From positions 114,157-178,156 of the forward strand of contig CAIQPK010000059.1 in NCBI GenBank assembly GCA_903873705.1: a stretch of 64,000 nucleotides of DNA, given 5' to 3'. Source of the DNA: an uncultured Acidobacteriota bacterium (GTDB lineage Bacteria > Acidobacteriota > Terriglobia > Terriglobales > Acidobacteriaceae). The first letter of the stretch is position 1. Each line of letters opens with the position of its first letter. Below, in pieces: positions 1 to 8,256 of the stretch. Below the pieces are notes generated by a model. The model had not been told where the DNA came from, searched no databases, and saw nothing but the letters and a program-made list of their open reading frames with translations. A program made the translations under genes and the position numbers.

Positions 1-27
1 GCGCTGCTAACAGTACCGCAGCAGCCC

Positions 28-768
28 TTACCAGGCGATCGCGTCGCCTTCGTGGAAGAAGCCGCCGCTGGGACCGTCCGCTGGCAGGGTGGCGAGCTGG
101 ACTTCGGTGCGGGCGCCTTCTTCAGTGGACATGTTGGCGCCACTGCCGCCCATGTCGGTTTTGACCCAGCCGGGGTGGGCGGAGTTGACCTTGATGTTCG
201 TGTGGCGAAGCTCGTGCGCGAGGTGGATGGTGAACATGTTGAGCGCGGCCTTCGAGGTGTTGTACGCGAAGAGCTTGGTCTTGTAAGTGGGCGAGCCAGG
301 TGTGGCCTGCAGGCTGACGGAGCCGAGGATGCTGGAGACGTTGACGACGCGCGCGGCGTCCGACTTGCGCAGCAGCGGCAGCAGCGACTGGGTGAGCGCG
401 ACGAGGCCGAAGAAGTTGGCGTCGAAGGTGTCACGGAGCATGGCTGCGTCCATGATGCTGGTGGTGTTCTGGGTCCAGCCCTTTTCGAGCTTCACGCCAG
501 CGTTGTTGACCAGCACATCGAGGCAGCCGAACTTGGATTCGATGGTGCGGGTGACGGCGGCGATGTCTTCGGCGCTGGTGACGTCGAGCTTGACCGCGCG
601 CGCGTCGAGCTTTTCAGCGCGAAGCTGCTTGGCGGCGGATTCGCCCTTGGAGACCGAACGCGCGCCCAGCAGGACAGCGTAGCCCAGCTTGCCGAGCTGG
701 CGGCCGATTTCGAGACCGAGGCCCTTGTTGCCGCCGGTGATCAATGCGATTTTCTTCTTCTCGCTCAT
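28..768 (-). CDS. SDR-family NAD(P)-dependent oxidoreductase
   Basis: Short-chain dehydrogenase/reductase of 246 aa, a normal length for a classical SDR. Visible motifs are the Rossmann glycine motif TGGNKGLGLEIG near residue 10, the NNAG motif near residue 90, a serine followed by the catalytic YNTSK, and the PG motif (HPGWVKTDMGG) after it. It resembles carbonyl-reductase-like SDRs, but the substrate cannot be read from sequence. It lies 11 bp downstream of the thioesterase gene on the same strand and is probably the last gene of the minus-strand acyl-CoA catabolic group. Family assignment is firm; substrate is unknown. Confidence 0.9.
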   Translation of the reverse strand: MSEKKKIALITGGNKGLGLEIGRQLGKLGYAVLLGARSVSKGESAAKQLRAEKLDARAVKLDVTSAEDIAAVTRTIESKFGCLDVLVNNAGVKLEKGWTQNTTSIMDAAMLRDTFDANFFGLVALTQSLLPLLRKSDAARVVNVSSILGSVSLQATPGSPTYKTKLFAYNTSKAALNMFTIHLAHELRHTNIKVNSAHPGWVKTDMGGSGANMSTEEGARTEVQLATLPADGPSGGFFHEGDAIAW

Positions 769-779
769 GCTTGCCTGCC

Positions 780-1232
780 TTAAACAGTGCTCTTGTTATG
801 ACGCATCAACTCGCGAAACTTCTCAGCAAATCTTTCGGGCAGGTCGCGCATCTTCATGTCACGGCCAACGACGACGTGGGTGGTTTCGCCTTCACACAAT
901 AGTGCCTGGTCGGTGGCGCGCACAATCGCATAGCGGAACCGGATGATGGAGCCACGCACGGCGCCGAGCGTGGTGCGGATAAGGAGTTCATCGTCATATC
1001 GCGCCGGGGCTTTATAGCGTGCGCTGGCCTCGACGACGGCGATGAGCGCGCCTTCGCGCTCCATGTCGGCGTAGACCATGCCGGTCTGGCGGATGAATTC
1101 GACGCGGCCGACTTCGAACCAGACCAGGTAGTTGGCGTGATAGACGACGCCCATCTGGTCGGTTTCCGCGTAGCGGACGCGGACCCTGGTTTCGCCATAG
1201 CCCCGCTGCAGCATGAGTTCCAAATCTGTCAT
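780..1232 (-). CDS. Acyl-CoA thioesterase, YbgC/4HBT hotdog family
   Basis: Hotdog-fold thioesterase of 150 aa. The N-terminal stretch YAETDQMGVVYHANYLVWFE carries the 4HBT signature, with the catalytic Asp of the DxMGxVYHxNY motif. Members hydrolyse short acyl-CoA or acyl-ACP thioesters in the cytoplasm. The gene lies between the enoyl-CoA hydratase and SDR genes on the same strand, so a role in acyl-CoA turnover is plausible. It is not in a tol-pal cluster, where YbgC is often found, so the symbol ybgC is withheld. Confidence 0.88.
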   Translation of the reverse strand: MTDLELMLQRGYGETRVRVRYAETDQMGVVYHANYLVWFEVGRVEFIRQTGMVYADMEREGALIAVVEASARYKAPARYDDELLIRTTLGAVRGSIIRFRYAIVRATDQALLCEGETTHVVVGRDMKMRDLPERFAEKFRELMRHNKSTV

Positions 1233-1310
1233 GGCGACAGTCTACCGAGGATTGGCAAGTGGACTGTCGTTTACCGGGCGGTTAGCGCCTGCCCTGGTTC
1301 AGCGGGGGCT

Positions 1311-2090
1311 CTACGGCTTCGGCTTCCAGGAAGGCGGGCGTTTTTCCACGAAGCTGGCGAGGCCCTCGCGGAAGTCGGCTGACTCGCGGGAGGCGGCGTT
1401 GGCGTCGAGGGCGTGCTCGAGTGCGGTATCGAGGAAGCGGGCGTGCTGGGCGCGGAGCAGGTGCTTGGTGGTGACCAGACTTTCCGGCGAGTTGCGCATC
1501 AGCTGGGCAGCGAGCTCGGTGGCACGGGTGTTCAGCTCCTCGGCGGGGACGACTTCGGAGACCAGGCCAAGACGGTGGGCTTCGGCGGCGTCGAAGAGGC
1601 GGCCGGTGAGGAGCAGGTCGCGGGCCACCTTGTCGCCGACCTGTTGCAGCAGGTACGCGCTGACCAGCGCCGGGACAAAGCCGATGCGGACTTCGGTGTA
1701 GCCGAACTTCGCGTCGGGGGCGGCGAGGGTGAAGTCGCAGAGGGTGGCTAAACCACAGCCTCCGGCGACGGCGGGCCCGCGGACGACGGCAATGGTGGGG
1801 AGGTCGCAGTTCCACAGCGCGCGGAACATACGCGCGACGCGCTCGGCTTCCACGCGGTGGCGCTCCGGGCTGAAGTCGGCCATGGGCAGCAGCTCGGCGA
1901 GGTCCAGGCCGGAGCAGAAGGCGTCGCCGGCGCCGGTGAGGATGAGCACGCGCGCGCCGCAGGTGTTGGCGTCGGTGAGCGCAATGGAGAGCTCGTTCAT
2001 CATCTGCGGGACGAGGGCGTTGCGGCGCTCGGGGCGGTTAAGCGCGATGGTGCGAATGGGACCGTCGTCGGTGATCTGGAGGGTGGACAT
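1311..2090 (-). CDS. Enoyl-CoA hydratase/isomerase, possibly methylglutaconyl-CoA hydratase
   Basis: Crotonase-fold protein of 259 aa, the usual family length. It shows the N-terminal LNRPERRNAL motif, the oxyanion-hole GxxFCSGLDL segment near residue 60, and AVAGGCGLATLCDFTLA near residues 108-124. The segment AKFGYTEVRIGFVPA carries the second catalytic glutamate region. With the HMG-CoA lyase next upstream and an MCC-type carboxylase beta subunit further upstream on the same strand, it is a candidate for the 3-methylglutaconyl-CoA hydratase step of leucine degradation. That substrate is inferred from context only. Confidence 0.87.
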   Translation of the reverse strand: MSTLQITDDGPIRTIALNRPERRNALVPQMMNELSIALTDANTCGARVLILTGAGDAFCSGLDLAELLPMADFSPERHRVEAERVARMFRALWNCDLPTIAVVRGPAVAGGCGLATLCDFTLAAPDAKFGYTEVRIGFVPALVSAYLLQQVGDKVARDLLLTGRLFDAAEAHRLGLVSEVVPAEELNTRATELAAQLMRNSPESLVTTKHLLRAQHARFLDTALEHALDANAASRESADFREGLASFVEKRPPSWKPKP

Positions 2091-2132
2091 GGCTGGCTCT
2101 GACTCTACTGCGCGAGATGGGCTAAACGAACT

Positions 2133-2996
2133 TTACTGCACGCTGAGGCCGAAGCGGCGGGCGATTTCCGCGCTGCGCTGGATGAGGACGTCGAGAGGCT
2201 CGAGGTCGGGCAGCTCGGCGCCGAGCTCGCGGAGGGTGGCGAGCAGGGTTTCGGTGGGCAGGTTGCCGACCAGGGCGTCCTGCGCGAAGGGGCAGCCGCC
2301 GAGGCCGCCGATGGCGGAATCGAAACGGCGGCAGCCGGCGGCGTAGGCGGCGCGGACCTTGGCAGCGGCTTCATCCGGGCGGGCGTGCAAGTGGACGCCG
2401 ATCTCGATGCCTTCGTGCACGCCCATCACGCAGCCGAGGACGGCGCTGATGAGCGCAGGTGACGCGAGGCCGACGGTGTCGGCGAGCGAGACCTGGGTGA
2501 CGCCGGCGTCGACGAGGAGGTCAACGGCACTGACAACTTCGTCGATGTCCCAGGGGTCGTTGTACGGGTTGCCGAAGGCCATGGAGATGTAGGCGACGAG
2601 GTCCTGGCCGCCCTTGTAGGCGAGCTCGCCGATCTGTTCGAGCTGGTCGAGCGCGTCTTCCGGCGTCTGGCGCTGGTTGCGGTCGAGGAACGTGGGTGAG
2701 ATGGAGTAGGGGAAGCCGATGGTGGAGACGGCGCTGGTGGCGATGGCGCGCTCGGCCCCCTTGGCGTTGACGCAGATGCCGATGATTTCGACGTCGTCGG
2801 GCGGGTCGAGATAGTCGAGCACCAGCTCGGAGTCGGCCATCTGCGGGATGGCCGCTTTGGAGACGAAGCTGACGGCGTCGATGTGGGTGAAGCCGGCGGC
2901 GATGAGCGAACGCAGGTACTCGGCCTTGGCCTCAGTGGGCAACACCTTGGGCAGACCCTGCCAGGCGTCGCGCGGACATTCGATGAGCTTCACCAC
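2133..2996 (-). CDS. Hydroxymethylglutaryl-CoA lyase
   Basis: HMGL-like TIM-barrel protein of 287 aa. It cleaves HMG-CoA to acetyl-CoA and acetoacetate, the last step of leucine degradation. Visible features are the N-terminal ECPRDAWQG (family RDGxQ-like motif), FTHIDAVSFVS for barrel strand 2, the metal-binding HLHARPDEA, and the C-terminal GGLGGCPFA with the conserved cysteine of the lyase signature. The start is GTG, with a second GTG immediately after it. It is about 40 bp upstream of the enoyl-CoA hydratase in the same direction. The divergent radical SAM gene begins 130 bp away. Confidence 0.9.
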   Translation of the reverse strand: MVKLIECPRDAWQGLPKVLPTEAKAEYLRSLIAAGFTHIDAVSFVSKAAIPQMADSELVLDYLDPPDDVEIIGICVNAKGAERAIATSAVSTIGFPYSISPTFLDRNQRQTPEDALDQLEQIGELAYKGGQDLVAYISMAFGNPYNDPWDIDEVVSAVDLLVDAGVTQVSLADTVGLASPALISAVLGCVMGVHEGIEIGVHLHARPDEAAAKVRAAYAAGCRRFDSAIGGLGGCPFAQDALVGNLPTETLLATLRELGAELPDLEPLDVLIQRSAEIARRFGLSVQ

Positions 2997-3125
2997 GGGC
3001 GAAAAAATCCTCGACCTTCATCTCACACGGAGTTGCGGGAAATGTCACGCCCGTCTGGCGATGCGATAAAAGCACAGGCTTGCTGATATCGTTTCTACAA
3101 TCGCCAAAAGAAGCAAAGACGGAAG

Positions 3126-4250
3126 ATGCGGGGGAATCCGGGGCTTTTGTACACCTACGAACAAATCAGGCGCGTACACGTTGAGCTGACGACGTATTGC
3201 AATGCCAGCTGCCCGCAGTGTCCGCGCAACATCGATGGCGGAGCAGTGAATCCGAACCTGCAGCTGACCGAGCTGTCGCTGGAGGACTTCAAGAAGGTCT
3301 TTCCGCCGGCTTTTTTGTGGCGGTTGGAAGTTATCAACTTCTGCGGGAACTATGGCGACCCGTCGATGGCGCGCGACCTGATCCCGGTATGTGAGTACAT
3401 CCGCGCCGAGGCGCCGGGCGTTCGGTTGACGATGCACAGCAATGGCAGCGCGCGGACGCCGGAGTGGTGGGCGAAGCTGGCGGGATTGCTGGACAAGTGC
3501 GTTTTCTCGGTGGATGGGCTCGAAGATACCAACGCGATTTATCGGCGGAACACGACGTGGACCTCGATCATGGCGAACGCGACGGCCTACCTGGGCGCGG
3601 GTGGCACGGCAGGGTGGGACTTCCTGGTCTTCGAACACAACCAGCACCAGGTGAAGGACGCTGAGAAGCTGGCGAAGGCGATGGGATTTGAGAACTTCAA
3701 CGCCAAGACCAGCGGCCGCTTTCTGCGCGACAACGTGCTGGTGGAAGGCATCAGCGTGCGCGACCACAAGGGCGAGCTGGTGCAGATGCTGAAGCCGCCT
3801 ACCAAGCGGCGTTTGCAGAATCCGACGGGCAAGGTGATCGCCGGGAAGTTTCCGACAGCGGAGTCGTTTACCGACTACCTGACGACCACGCCGGTGACCT
3901 GCAACGCCCAGAAGTATGCGGAGATTTTTGTGAGCGCGGAGGGGCTGGTGCTTCCCTGCTGCTGGATGGCGCAGCTCACACCGGTGCACGAGATGAGCGA
4001 ACGCAAACAGCAGATCCACGCGCTGATGGCGGCGCTGCCGGAGGGGAGCGACTCGATCAACGCGCTGAAGACGCCGTTGCGCGACGTGCTGGCCACGCGG
4101 CTGTTTCAGCAGGATGTTCCTGCGGGATGGGAGCCGGGGGAGAAGCGGCTGAAGGTGTGCGCGAAGTTCTGCGGCAAGCACGGGGTGAGCTCCGAGCAGG
4201 AGATTCAACTGAAGTGGAGTCCGCGGCAGCTGCTGGCGGCGCTGCGCTAA
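3126..4250 (+). CDS. Radical SAM protein with C-terminal SPASM-like cysteine region
   Basis: Protein of 374 aa. The [4Fe-4S]/SAM motif CxxxCxxC is at residues 25-32 (YCNASCPQCPRN). A C-terminal cysteine-rich segment (LPCCWMAQ near residue 278 and KVCAKFCGKHG near residue 343) suggests a SPASM/twitch auxiliary cluster. Such proteins often modify peptides or mature enzymes, but no recognisable precursor peptide or partner lies next to it. The start ATG follows a weak AAGACGGAAG stretch. Its stop overlaps the stop of the convergent minus-strand gene by 4 bp. It is the only plus-strand gene in the first 7.2 kb. The reaction is unknown. Confidence 0.85.
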   Translation: MRGNPGLLYTYEQIRRVHVELTTYCNASCPQCPRNIDGGAVNPNLQLTELSLEDFKKVFPPAFLWRLEVINFCGNYGDPSMARDLIPVCEYIRAEAPGVRLTMHSNGSARTPEWWAKLAGLLDKCVFSVDGLEDTNAIYRRNTTWTSIMANATAYLGAGGTAGWDFLVFEHNQHQVKDAEKLAKAMGFENFNAKTSGRFLRDNVLVEGISVRDHKGELVQMLKPPTKRRLQNPTGKVIAGKFPTAESFTDYLTTTPVTCNAQKYAEIFVSAEGLVLPCCWMAQLTPVHEMSERKQQIHALMAALPEGSDSINALKTPLRDVLATRLFQQDVPAGWEPGEKRLKVCAKFCGKHGVSSEQEIQLKWSPRQLLAALR

Positions 4251-4816
4251 CGGCGGTGCATCCAGAGGACCAGCCACGTGATCAGTATGATCACCGCCGA
4301 CGTTTCCGCCCAGCCACGCATGACCTGCGGCCAGCTTAGGCGTTCCCTGCTGATGATGGTGTACTGCCACGAGCTGGTCTTCCGCTTCGGCGTCTGGACG
4401 CGGTAAGAGCCGAGCGGAATGAGCGAAAGAAACCACAGCATCACCCAGCGCGTGCGCAGCGAGATACCCTGCTCACGATCCTCCACTGAGAGGAAAGTGT
4501 TGCCGCGGAAGCGCAGACCGGTGCCCTTGAATTTGTAGTACGGATTGCGTCCGACGGCGGCCTGCAGGCGGGCACGGGTGAGGCGCTCGCGCTCGGCGGC
4601 GATGGCGGCGGGGCCGATGCCGCGCGCAGCGACTTCTGCGGCGAAGGGTGCTTCGGCTTCGGGGCGGAGGCCACCTTCGGCTGCTAGTTCGAGGAGGTCG
4701 GCGTCGGACATCGCGGCGTAGAGAGCGGTGAAGTCCTCCTTCAAGTCCTGACTGCCGTTCAACTCTTCCTGAGGTCGAGGGTTCAGCTTTTGCGGGATGA
4801 CCTTCGCATTTTCCAC
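4247..4816 (-). CDS. Hypothetical membrane protein, paralogue of the 5180-5536 product
   Basis: About 189 aa from a GTG at 4816; an in-frame ATG at 4897 would extend it further over the upstream gene. The N-terminal half has an AMSDADLLELAAEGG helix-type motif followed by an Ala/Glu-rich stretch. The C-terminal half contains FRG, a TRWVMLWFLSLIPLGSYRV hydrophobic segment and a terminal membrane helix. This C-terminal part aligns by eye over about 85 residues with the 118-aa product encoded 360 bp upstream (FRG, TRYILFGFLPIVPLASYRV, W-Q, terminal helix). It overlaps the 108-aa gene by about 34 bp. The function is unknown and the start is uncertain. Confidence 0.65.
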   Translation of the reverse strand: MENAKVIPQKLNPRPQEELNGSQDLKEDFTALYAAMSDADLLELAAEGGLRPEAEAPFAAEVAARGIGPAAIAAERERLTRARLQAAVGRNPYYKFKGTGLRFRGNTFLSVEDREQGISLRTRWVMLWFLSLIPLGSYRVQTPKRKTSSWQYTIISRERLSWPQVMRGWAETSAVIILITWLVLWMHRR

Positions 4817-5109
4817 CACCGCAGAGTATCGCGGCTCAACGCCACGAGAAATCCCACAAACGATACCAGCCATGCAAGCACGAACAGGGTCATCCAAATG
4901 GGCTCGTGGTCACCTACTTTGCTGCACGGATCAAAAGTGAAGGCCACTGCACCCTCTGGCGGGGCCTCGCTGATTTCTCCTTTGTAACGATGTGAGAGGC
5001 TTGCTTGCTGCGTTCGGCAGTCCTGTTCTTCATAGTGGAAGCGAAGTTCAATAACGGCTGTACAAGCGAGCAACACGGACAACCAGATGATCGTTCTCTT
5101 CCATGTCAT
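4783..5109 (-). CDS. Hypothetical two-helix membrane protein
   Basis: Protein of 108 aa with an N-terminal membrane anchor or uncleaved signal (residues 5-22), a roughly 45-residue loop with two cysteines (EEQDCR and DPCSKVG), and a second helix near residues 72-91 followed by a basic tail. The two loop cysteines could form a disulfide if the loop is periplasmic. It sits between two paralogous membrane-protein genes on the same strand and overlaps the downstream one. I do not recognise a family. Confidence 0.6.
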   Translation of the reverse strand: MTWKRTIIWLSVLLACTAVIELRFHYEEQDCRTQQASLSHRYKGEISEAPPEGAVAFTFDPCSKVGDHEPIWMTLFVLAWLVSFVGFLVALSRDTLRWWKMRRSSRKS

Positions 5110-5179
5110 GCTGTAACCACATAAGGATTGAGCTTCGGCACACCGAGATCAAGGTCACGGACACTGATTTGGGAATCAG

Positions 5180-5536
5180 TTACTGCTTCACAATCCAGTT
5201 CAGCAGCGAAAAGACCAGCGACCATACCAGTACAGACCCGAGGCAATAGGGTAGAGCCTGCCGCCAGGCGATGGGTTCCTTGCTGATGAGTTGAATCAAT
5301 CGCCGTCGCGAAGAAGGGATCCGGATTCTGCGCACGCGATAAGACGCCAGCGGGACGATCGGTAAGAATCCAAAGAGGATGTAGCGGGTGACGAGTTCTA
5401 CTCCGTCGTCTTTATCGCGTTCGTCGCGATAAAGACGGCCGCGGAAGCCTATGCCGATGCCGAGTGCGGCATAGTGGCCATTCGAGCCGAAGTCTTGGTA
5501 CAACTTCTCAGTTTCTTGGTCGGCGCGGTTGAACAT
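5180..5536 (-). CDS. Small hypothetical membrane protein, paralogue of the 4247-4816 product
   Basis: Protein of 118 aa starting at ATG 5536, only 5 bp downstream of the carboxylase gene stop. The open frame extends upstream into the carboxylase gene, but that part is an antisense-like shadow frame. The body has a GIGIGFRGRLY segment, a hydrophobic TRYILFGFLPIVPLASYRV stretch, an IPSSRRR basic loop and a C-terminal membrane helix ending NWIVKQ. The pattern matches the C-terminal half of the 4247-4816 product. The function is unknown. Confidence 0.7.
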   Translation of the reverse strand: MFNRADQETEKLYQDFGSNGHYAALGIGIGFRGRLYRDERDKDDGVELVTRYILFGFLPIVPLASYRVRRIRIPSSRRRLIQLISKEPIAWRQALPYCLGSVLVWSLVFSLLNWIVKQ

Positions 5537-5541
5537 CGCAG

Positions 5542-7260
5542 CTAGGTTTGTAGCACTCCCGGATTGAACTTCGGTACGTCCGGATTGAGCGCGCAGGCTT
5601 CCAGGGCGGTCATCAGGACTTCGCGGGTTTTGGCGGGGTCGATGATGGCGTCGATCCAGAGGCGGGCGGCGCCGTAGCGGGGGTCGGCCTGGGCGTCGTA
5701 GGTGGACTTGATCTCGTCGTAGATGCCGGCTTTCTCTTCGGGTGAGAGGAGTTTGCCGGAGCGCTCCAGCTGTTTGACGCGGACTTCTACGAGCGTGTTC
5801 GCGGCCGAGGCGCCGCTCATGACCGCGTAGCGCGCCGTGGGCCAGGCGAAGAGAAAGCGCGGGTCGTACGCCTTGCCGCACATGGCGTAGTGGCCGGCGC
5901 CGAAGCTGCCGCCGAGGATGACCGTAATCTTGGGCACCACCGAGGTGGAGACCGCCGAGACCATCTTGGCGCCGGCGCGGATGATGCCTGACCACTCGGC
6001 GTCCTTGCCGACCATGAAGCCGTTGACGTCGTGCAGAAAGATGAGCGGGACCAGGGACTGGTTGCAGTCCATGATGAAGCGTGCGGCCTTCTGCGCGGAC
6101 TCGGTATAGATGACGCCGCCGAACTCGGTGCGCTTGCTGCCGGCCTGGGGGCCCATGGAGACGGTCTGGGACTGGTTGAGCTTCTGGTTGGCGACAATGC
6201 CGACGGCTCGTCCGCCGATGCGGGCGTAGCCGCAGACCAGGGTGCGGCCGAAGTCGGCCTTGTACTCGTCGAACTCGGAGCGGTCTGTGATGCGCCCAAT
6301 GACTTCCCTCACGTCATAAGCATTGCTGGCGCCGGGGGTGGGGTCGAGGAGGGTGTAGAGGTCGTCGGCAGGGTAGAGGGGGGCGTCCCTGGCGTGATCG
6401 AAGGCGATGCGGGAGAACGGGGCACCGGGACGCTCGCCGATTTTGCCGACGATGGACCGCAGGCGGGCAATGCAGAGGTGGTCGTTGGGCTCCTTGAAGT
6501 CGACCGTGCCAGAGATTTCGGCGTGCATGGCGGCGCCGCCGAGGGTCTCGGCGTCGGTCTTCTGGCCGATGGCGGCCTGGACGAGGGCGGGGCCGGCGAG
6601 GAAGAGGCCGGAGCCCTCGGTCATGAGGACGGTGTCGGTCATGACCGGGAGGTAGGCGCCGCCGGCGACGCACATGCCCATAATGGCCGTGATCTGCGGG
6701 ATGCCGAGCGAGCTCATGACGGCGTTGTTGCGGAAGACGCGGCCGAAGTCGTCCTGGTCGGGGAAAACGTCCTCCTGCAGGGGGAGGAAGACGCCGGAAG
6801 AGTCGACCAGGTAGAGGGTGGGGATGCGGTTTTCGAACGCTATGTGTTGTGCGCGCAGGACCTTCTTGGCCGTCATGGGGAAGAAGGCGCCGGCTTTGAC
6901 GGTCGCGTCGTTGGCGATGACCATGCAGAGGCGGCCGGAAACGCGGGCGAGGCCAGTGACCACGCCGGCGCCCGGGGCGCCGCCGAACTCGGCGTACATG
7001 CCGTGGGCGGCCCAGAGGCCGAGTTCGAGGAGCTCGGTGCCGGGGTCCAGCAGCAGGGCGAGGCGCTCGCGGACGGTGAGGCGGCCTTTGGCGCGCTGGG
7101 CCTCGGCGGCCCTGGTTCCTCCGCCAGCTTTAAGGTTGCCTTCCTCGGTGCGAAAGGCGGTTAATAGGCCTAAGAGGGCCAATCTGTTCGCCTTTGACCG
7201 GTCCGAAGAAAGATTGAGGATTGATCTAAGCTGGTTTTCCACAGGTGTGGTGTCCGACAT
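5542..7260 (-). CDS. Acyl-CoA carboxylase beta subunit, methylcrotonyl-CoA carboxylase type
   Basis: Carboxyltransferase of 572 aa. It transfers CO2 from carboxybiotin to an acyl-CoA. The N-terminal crotonase-like half has AKGRLTVRERLALLLDPGTE and the acyl-CoA-binding VDSSGVFLPLQ. The C-terminal half has GFMVGKDAEWSGIIRAGAKM, where the oxyanion-forming glycines lie, and GSFGAGHYAMCGKAYDPRF. The GKDAE and MCGKAYDPRF signatures favour an MCC or geranyl-CoA type subunit over propionyl-CoA carboxylase. A GGAGC box lies upstream of the ATG. No biotin carboxylase alpha subunit is in the window, so it must be encoded elsewhere. Confidence 0.9.
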   Translation of the reverse strand: MSDTTPVENQLRSILNLSSDRSKANRLALLGLLTAFRTEEGNLKAGGGTRAAEAQRAKGRLTVRERLALLLDPGTELLELGLWAAHGMYAEFGGAPGAGVVTGLARVSGRLCMVIANDATVKAGAFFPMTAKKVLRAQHIAFENRIPTLYLVDSSGVFLPLQEDVFPDQDDFGRVFRNNAVMSSLGIPQITAIMGMCVAGGAYLPVMTDTVLMTEGSGLFLAGPALVQAAIGQKTDAETLGGAAMHAEISGTVDFKEPNDHLCIARLRSIVGKIGERPGAPFSRIAFDHARDAPLYPADDLYTLLDPTPGASNAYDVREVIGRITDRSEFDEYKADFGRTLVCGYARIGGRAVGIVANQKLNQSQTVSMGPQAGSKRTEFGGVIYTESAQKAARFIMDCNQSLVPLIFLHDVNGFMVGKDAEWSGIIRAGAKMVSAVSTSVVPKITVILGGSFGAGHYAMCGKAYDPRFLFAWPTARYAVMSGASAANTLVEVRVKQLERSGKLLSPEEKAGIYDEIKSTYDAQADPRYGAARLWIDAIIDPAKTREVLMTALEACALNPDVPKFNPGVLQT

Positions 7261-7449
7261 GAGGTGCTCCGGGTGGCCGCAAGGGGCTACAACTTTGGTC
7301 CGGGACGTGCCCGTTTAGTTCCAGATTGCCCCCCCATTTTCGCCGATTCGGAGGTTACGTGCGGCCGAAAAAACGGCTTTTCGGGGTACGGCTAAGGGCT
7401 AGATTCGACGTATTTTGTCTCGGATTGGCCCAAAATAGGGCAAAAATGA

Positions 7450-7458
7450 GGGGGGGGG
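7450..7458. repeat. Homopolymer run of nine G
   Basis: Nine consecutive G in the AT-richer intergenic region between the divergent carboxylase and PEP-CTERM genes. It lies about 60 bp upstream of the likely -35 element of the PEP-CTERM gene. Such runs are prone to slippage. Whether it affects expression is unknown. The rest of the 7261-7513 interval shows no ORF with a ribosome-binding site. Confidence 0.7.
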
Positions 7459-7513
7459 TAATCAGCATCGTGTTACGAGACGAAAAACAATGATTACTTT
7501 TTGTCGATTTTGC

Positions 7514-7542
7514 TTGCTCAATTTCGGGACGATGGGTAGTAT
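7514..7542 (+). promoter_or_regulatory. Putative sigma70-type promoter of the PEP-CTERM gene
   Basis: TTGCTC at 7514-7519 and TAGTAT at 7537-7542 are separated by 17 bp. They lie 32 bp upstream of the TTG start at 7575, giving a short leader with the GGAGG site at 7563-7567. Prediction is from sequence only. Confidence 0.5.
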
Positions 7543-7574
7543 TCGAGTTGCACCTACAATTTGGAGGCTACCCC

Positions 7575-8222
7575 TTGAAGAAATTATTGTCTCTCGGAGC
7601 TCTTTGCGCGTTGTTCCTCGCTGCTCCCCTCGTTGCCAGCGCCACCACTCTGAATGGTGATGCGTCTGCAACCTTTACCTTTGCGGCTGGTGCTGCTACC
7701 GGCAAGCCCTCGTTCGCGACCGGCTGCCCGTCTGCTTGCACCTTCAACAACCTGTTCACCTCGATCACGTGGATCAGCGGTCAGGTACAGCCTGGAGACG
7801 GCGACTTTGCGCTGATCCCCACCGACACCCCGCTCTCTGGCGATAAGACCCTGACGTTTGGTGCTGGCACCGACGGCAAGGGTGGCATCTCCAACCCGTT
7901 CGTGATCAACTTCGGCAGCCTCGGCTACTTCGTCGAGACCGTTGACCCGGTCGTCGCTTTCGCCAACAACACCTTCCTTTCGGTGGTGTTGAGCGGCTTC
8001 TTTGTTCCGCAGGGTGCCCTGGCAACCTCTAGCTTTACGACCACGTCCGCTGACTTGGCTGTGTCGTTCACGAAGTCGGGCAACAACTACAGCGGTGGTT
8101 TCACGCTGACGTCGCCCTCCGACTTCAACCCGCCTCAGATTCCTGAGCCGTCCAGCCTGATCCTCCTGGGCACCGGCCTGCTCGGTACCTTTGGCGCGAT
8201 GCGTCGCCGCTTCGTTGCCTAG
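7575..8222 (+). CDS. PEP-CTERM sorting-domain exported protein
   Basis: Protein of about 215 aa. The chosen start is TTG at 7575 because a perfect GGAGG lies 7 bp upstream and the product then begins with a basic MKK signal peptide with a hydrophobic core ending near ASATT. An ATG 27 bp upstream would put the ribosome-binding site inside the gene. The C-terminus carries the exosortase signal: IPEPSSLILLGTG, a short hydrophobic helix and a terminal MRRRF cluster. The mature part is Gly/Thr/Ser rich without a catalytic motif. It is likely processed by an exosortase/archaeosortase-type enzyme that is not in this window. A strong terminator follows. Confidence 0.88.
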   Translation: MKKLLSLGALCALFLAAPLVASATTLNGDASATFTFAAGAATGKPSFATGCPSACTFNNLFTSITWISGQVQPGDGDFALIPTDTPLSGDKTLTFGAGTDGKGGISNPFVINFGSLGYFVETVDPVVAFANNTFLSVVLSGFFVPQGALATSSFTTTSADLAVSFTKSGNNYSGGFTLTSPSDFNPPQIPEPSSLILLGTGLLGTFGAMRRRFVA

Positions 8223-8256
8223 TCAACTCGCCCCCTGGGGTAGTAGCTAGCAAGAG

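Noticed and set aside
3045..4436. Long minus-strand open frame opposite the radical SAM gene
   Set aside because: Shadow of a high-GC gene: biased composition, no family motifs, and it covers two genes on both strands.
6031..7164. Plus-strand open frame within the carboxylase gene
   Set aside because: Gly/Ala/Val/Glu-rich antisense frame with no known domain; the minus-strand carboxylase is clearly coding.
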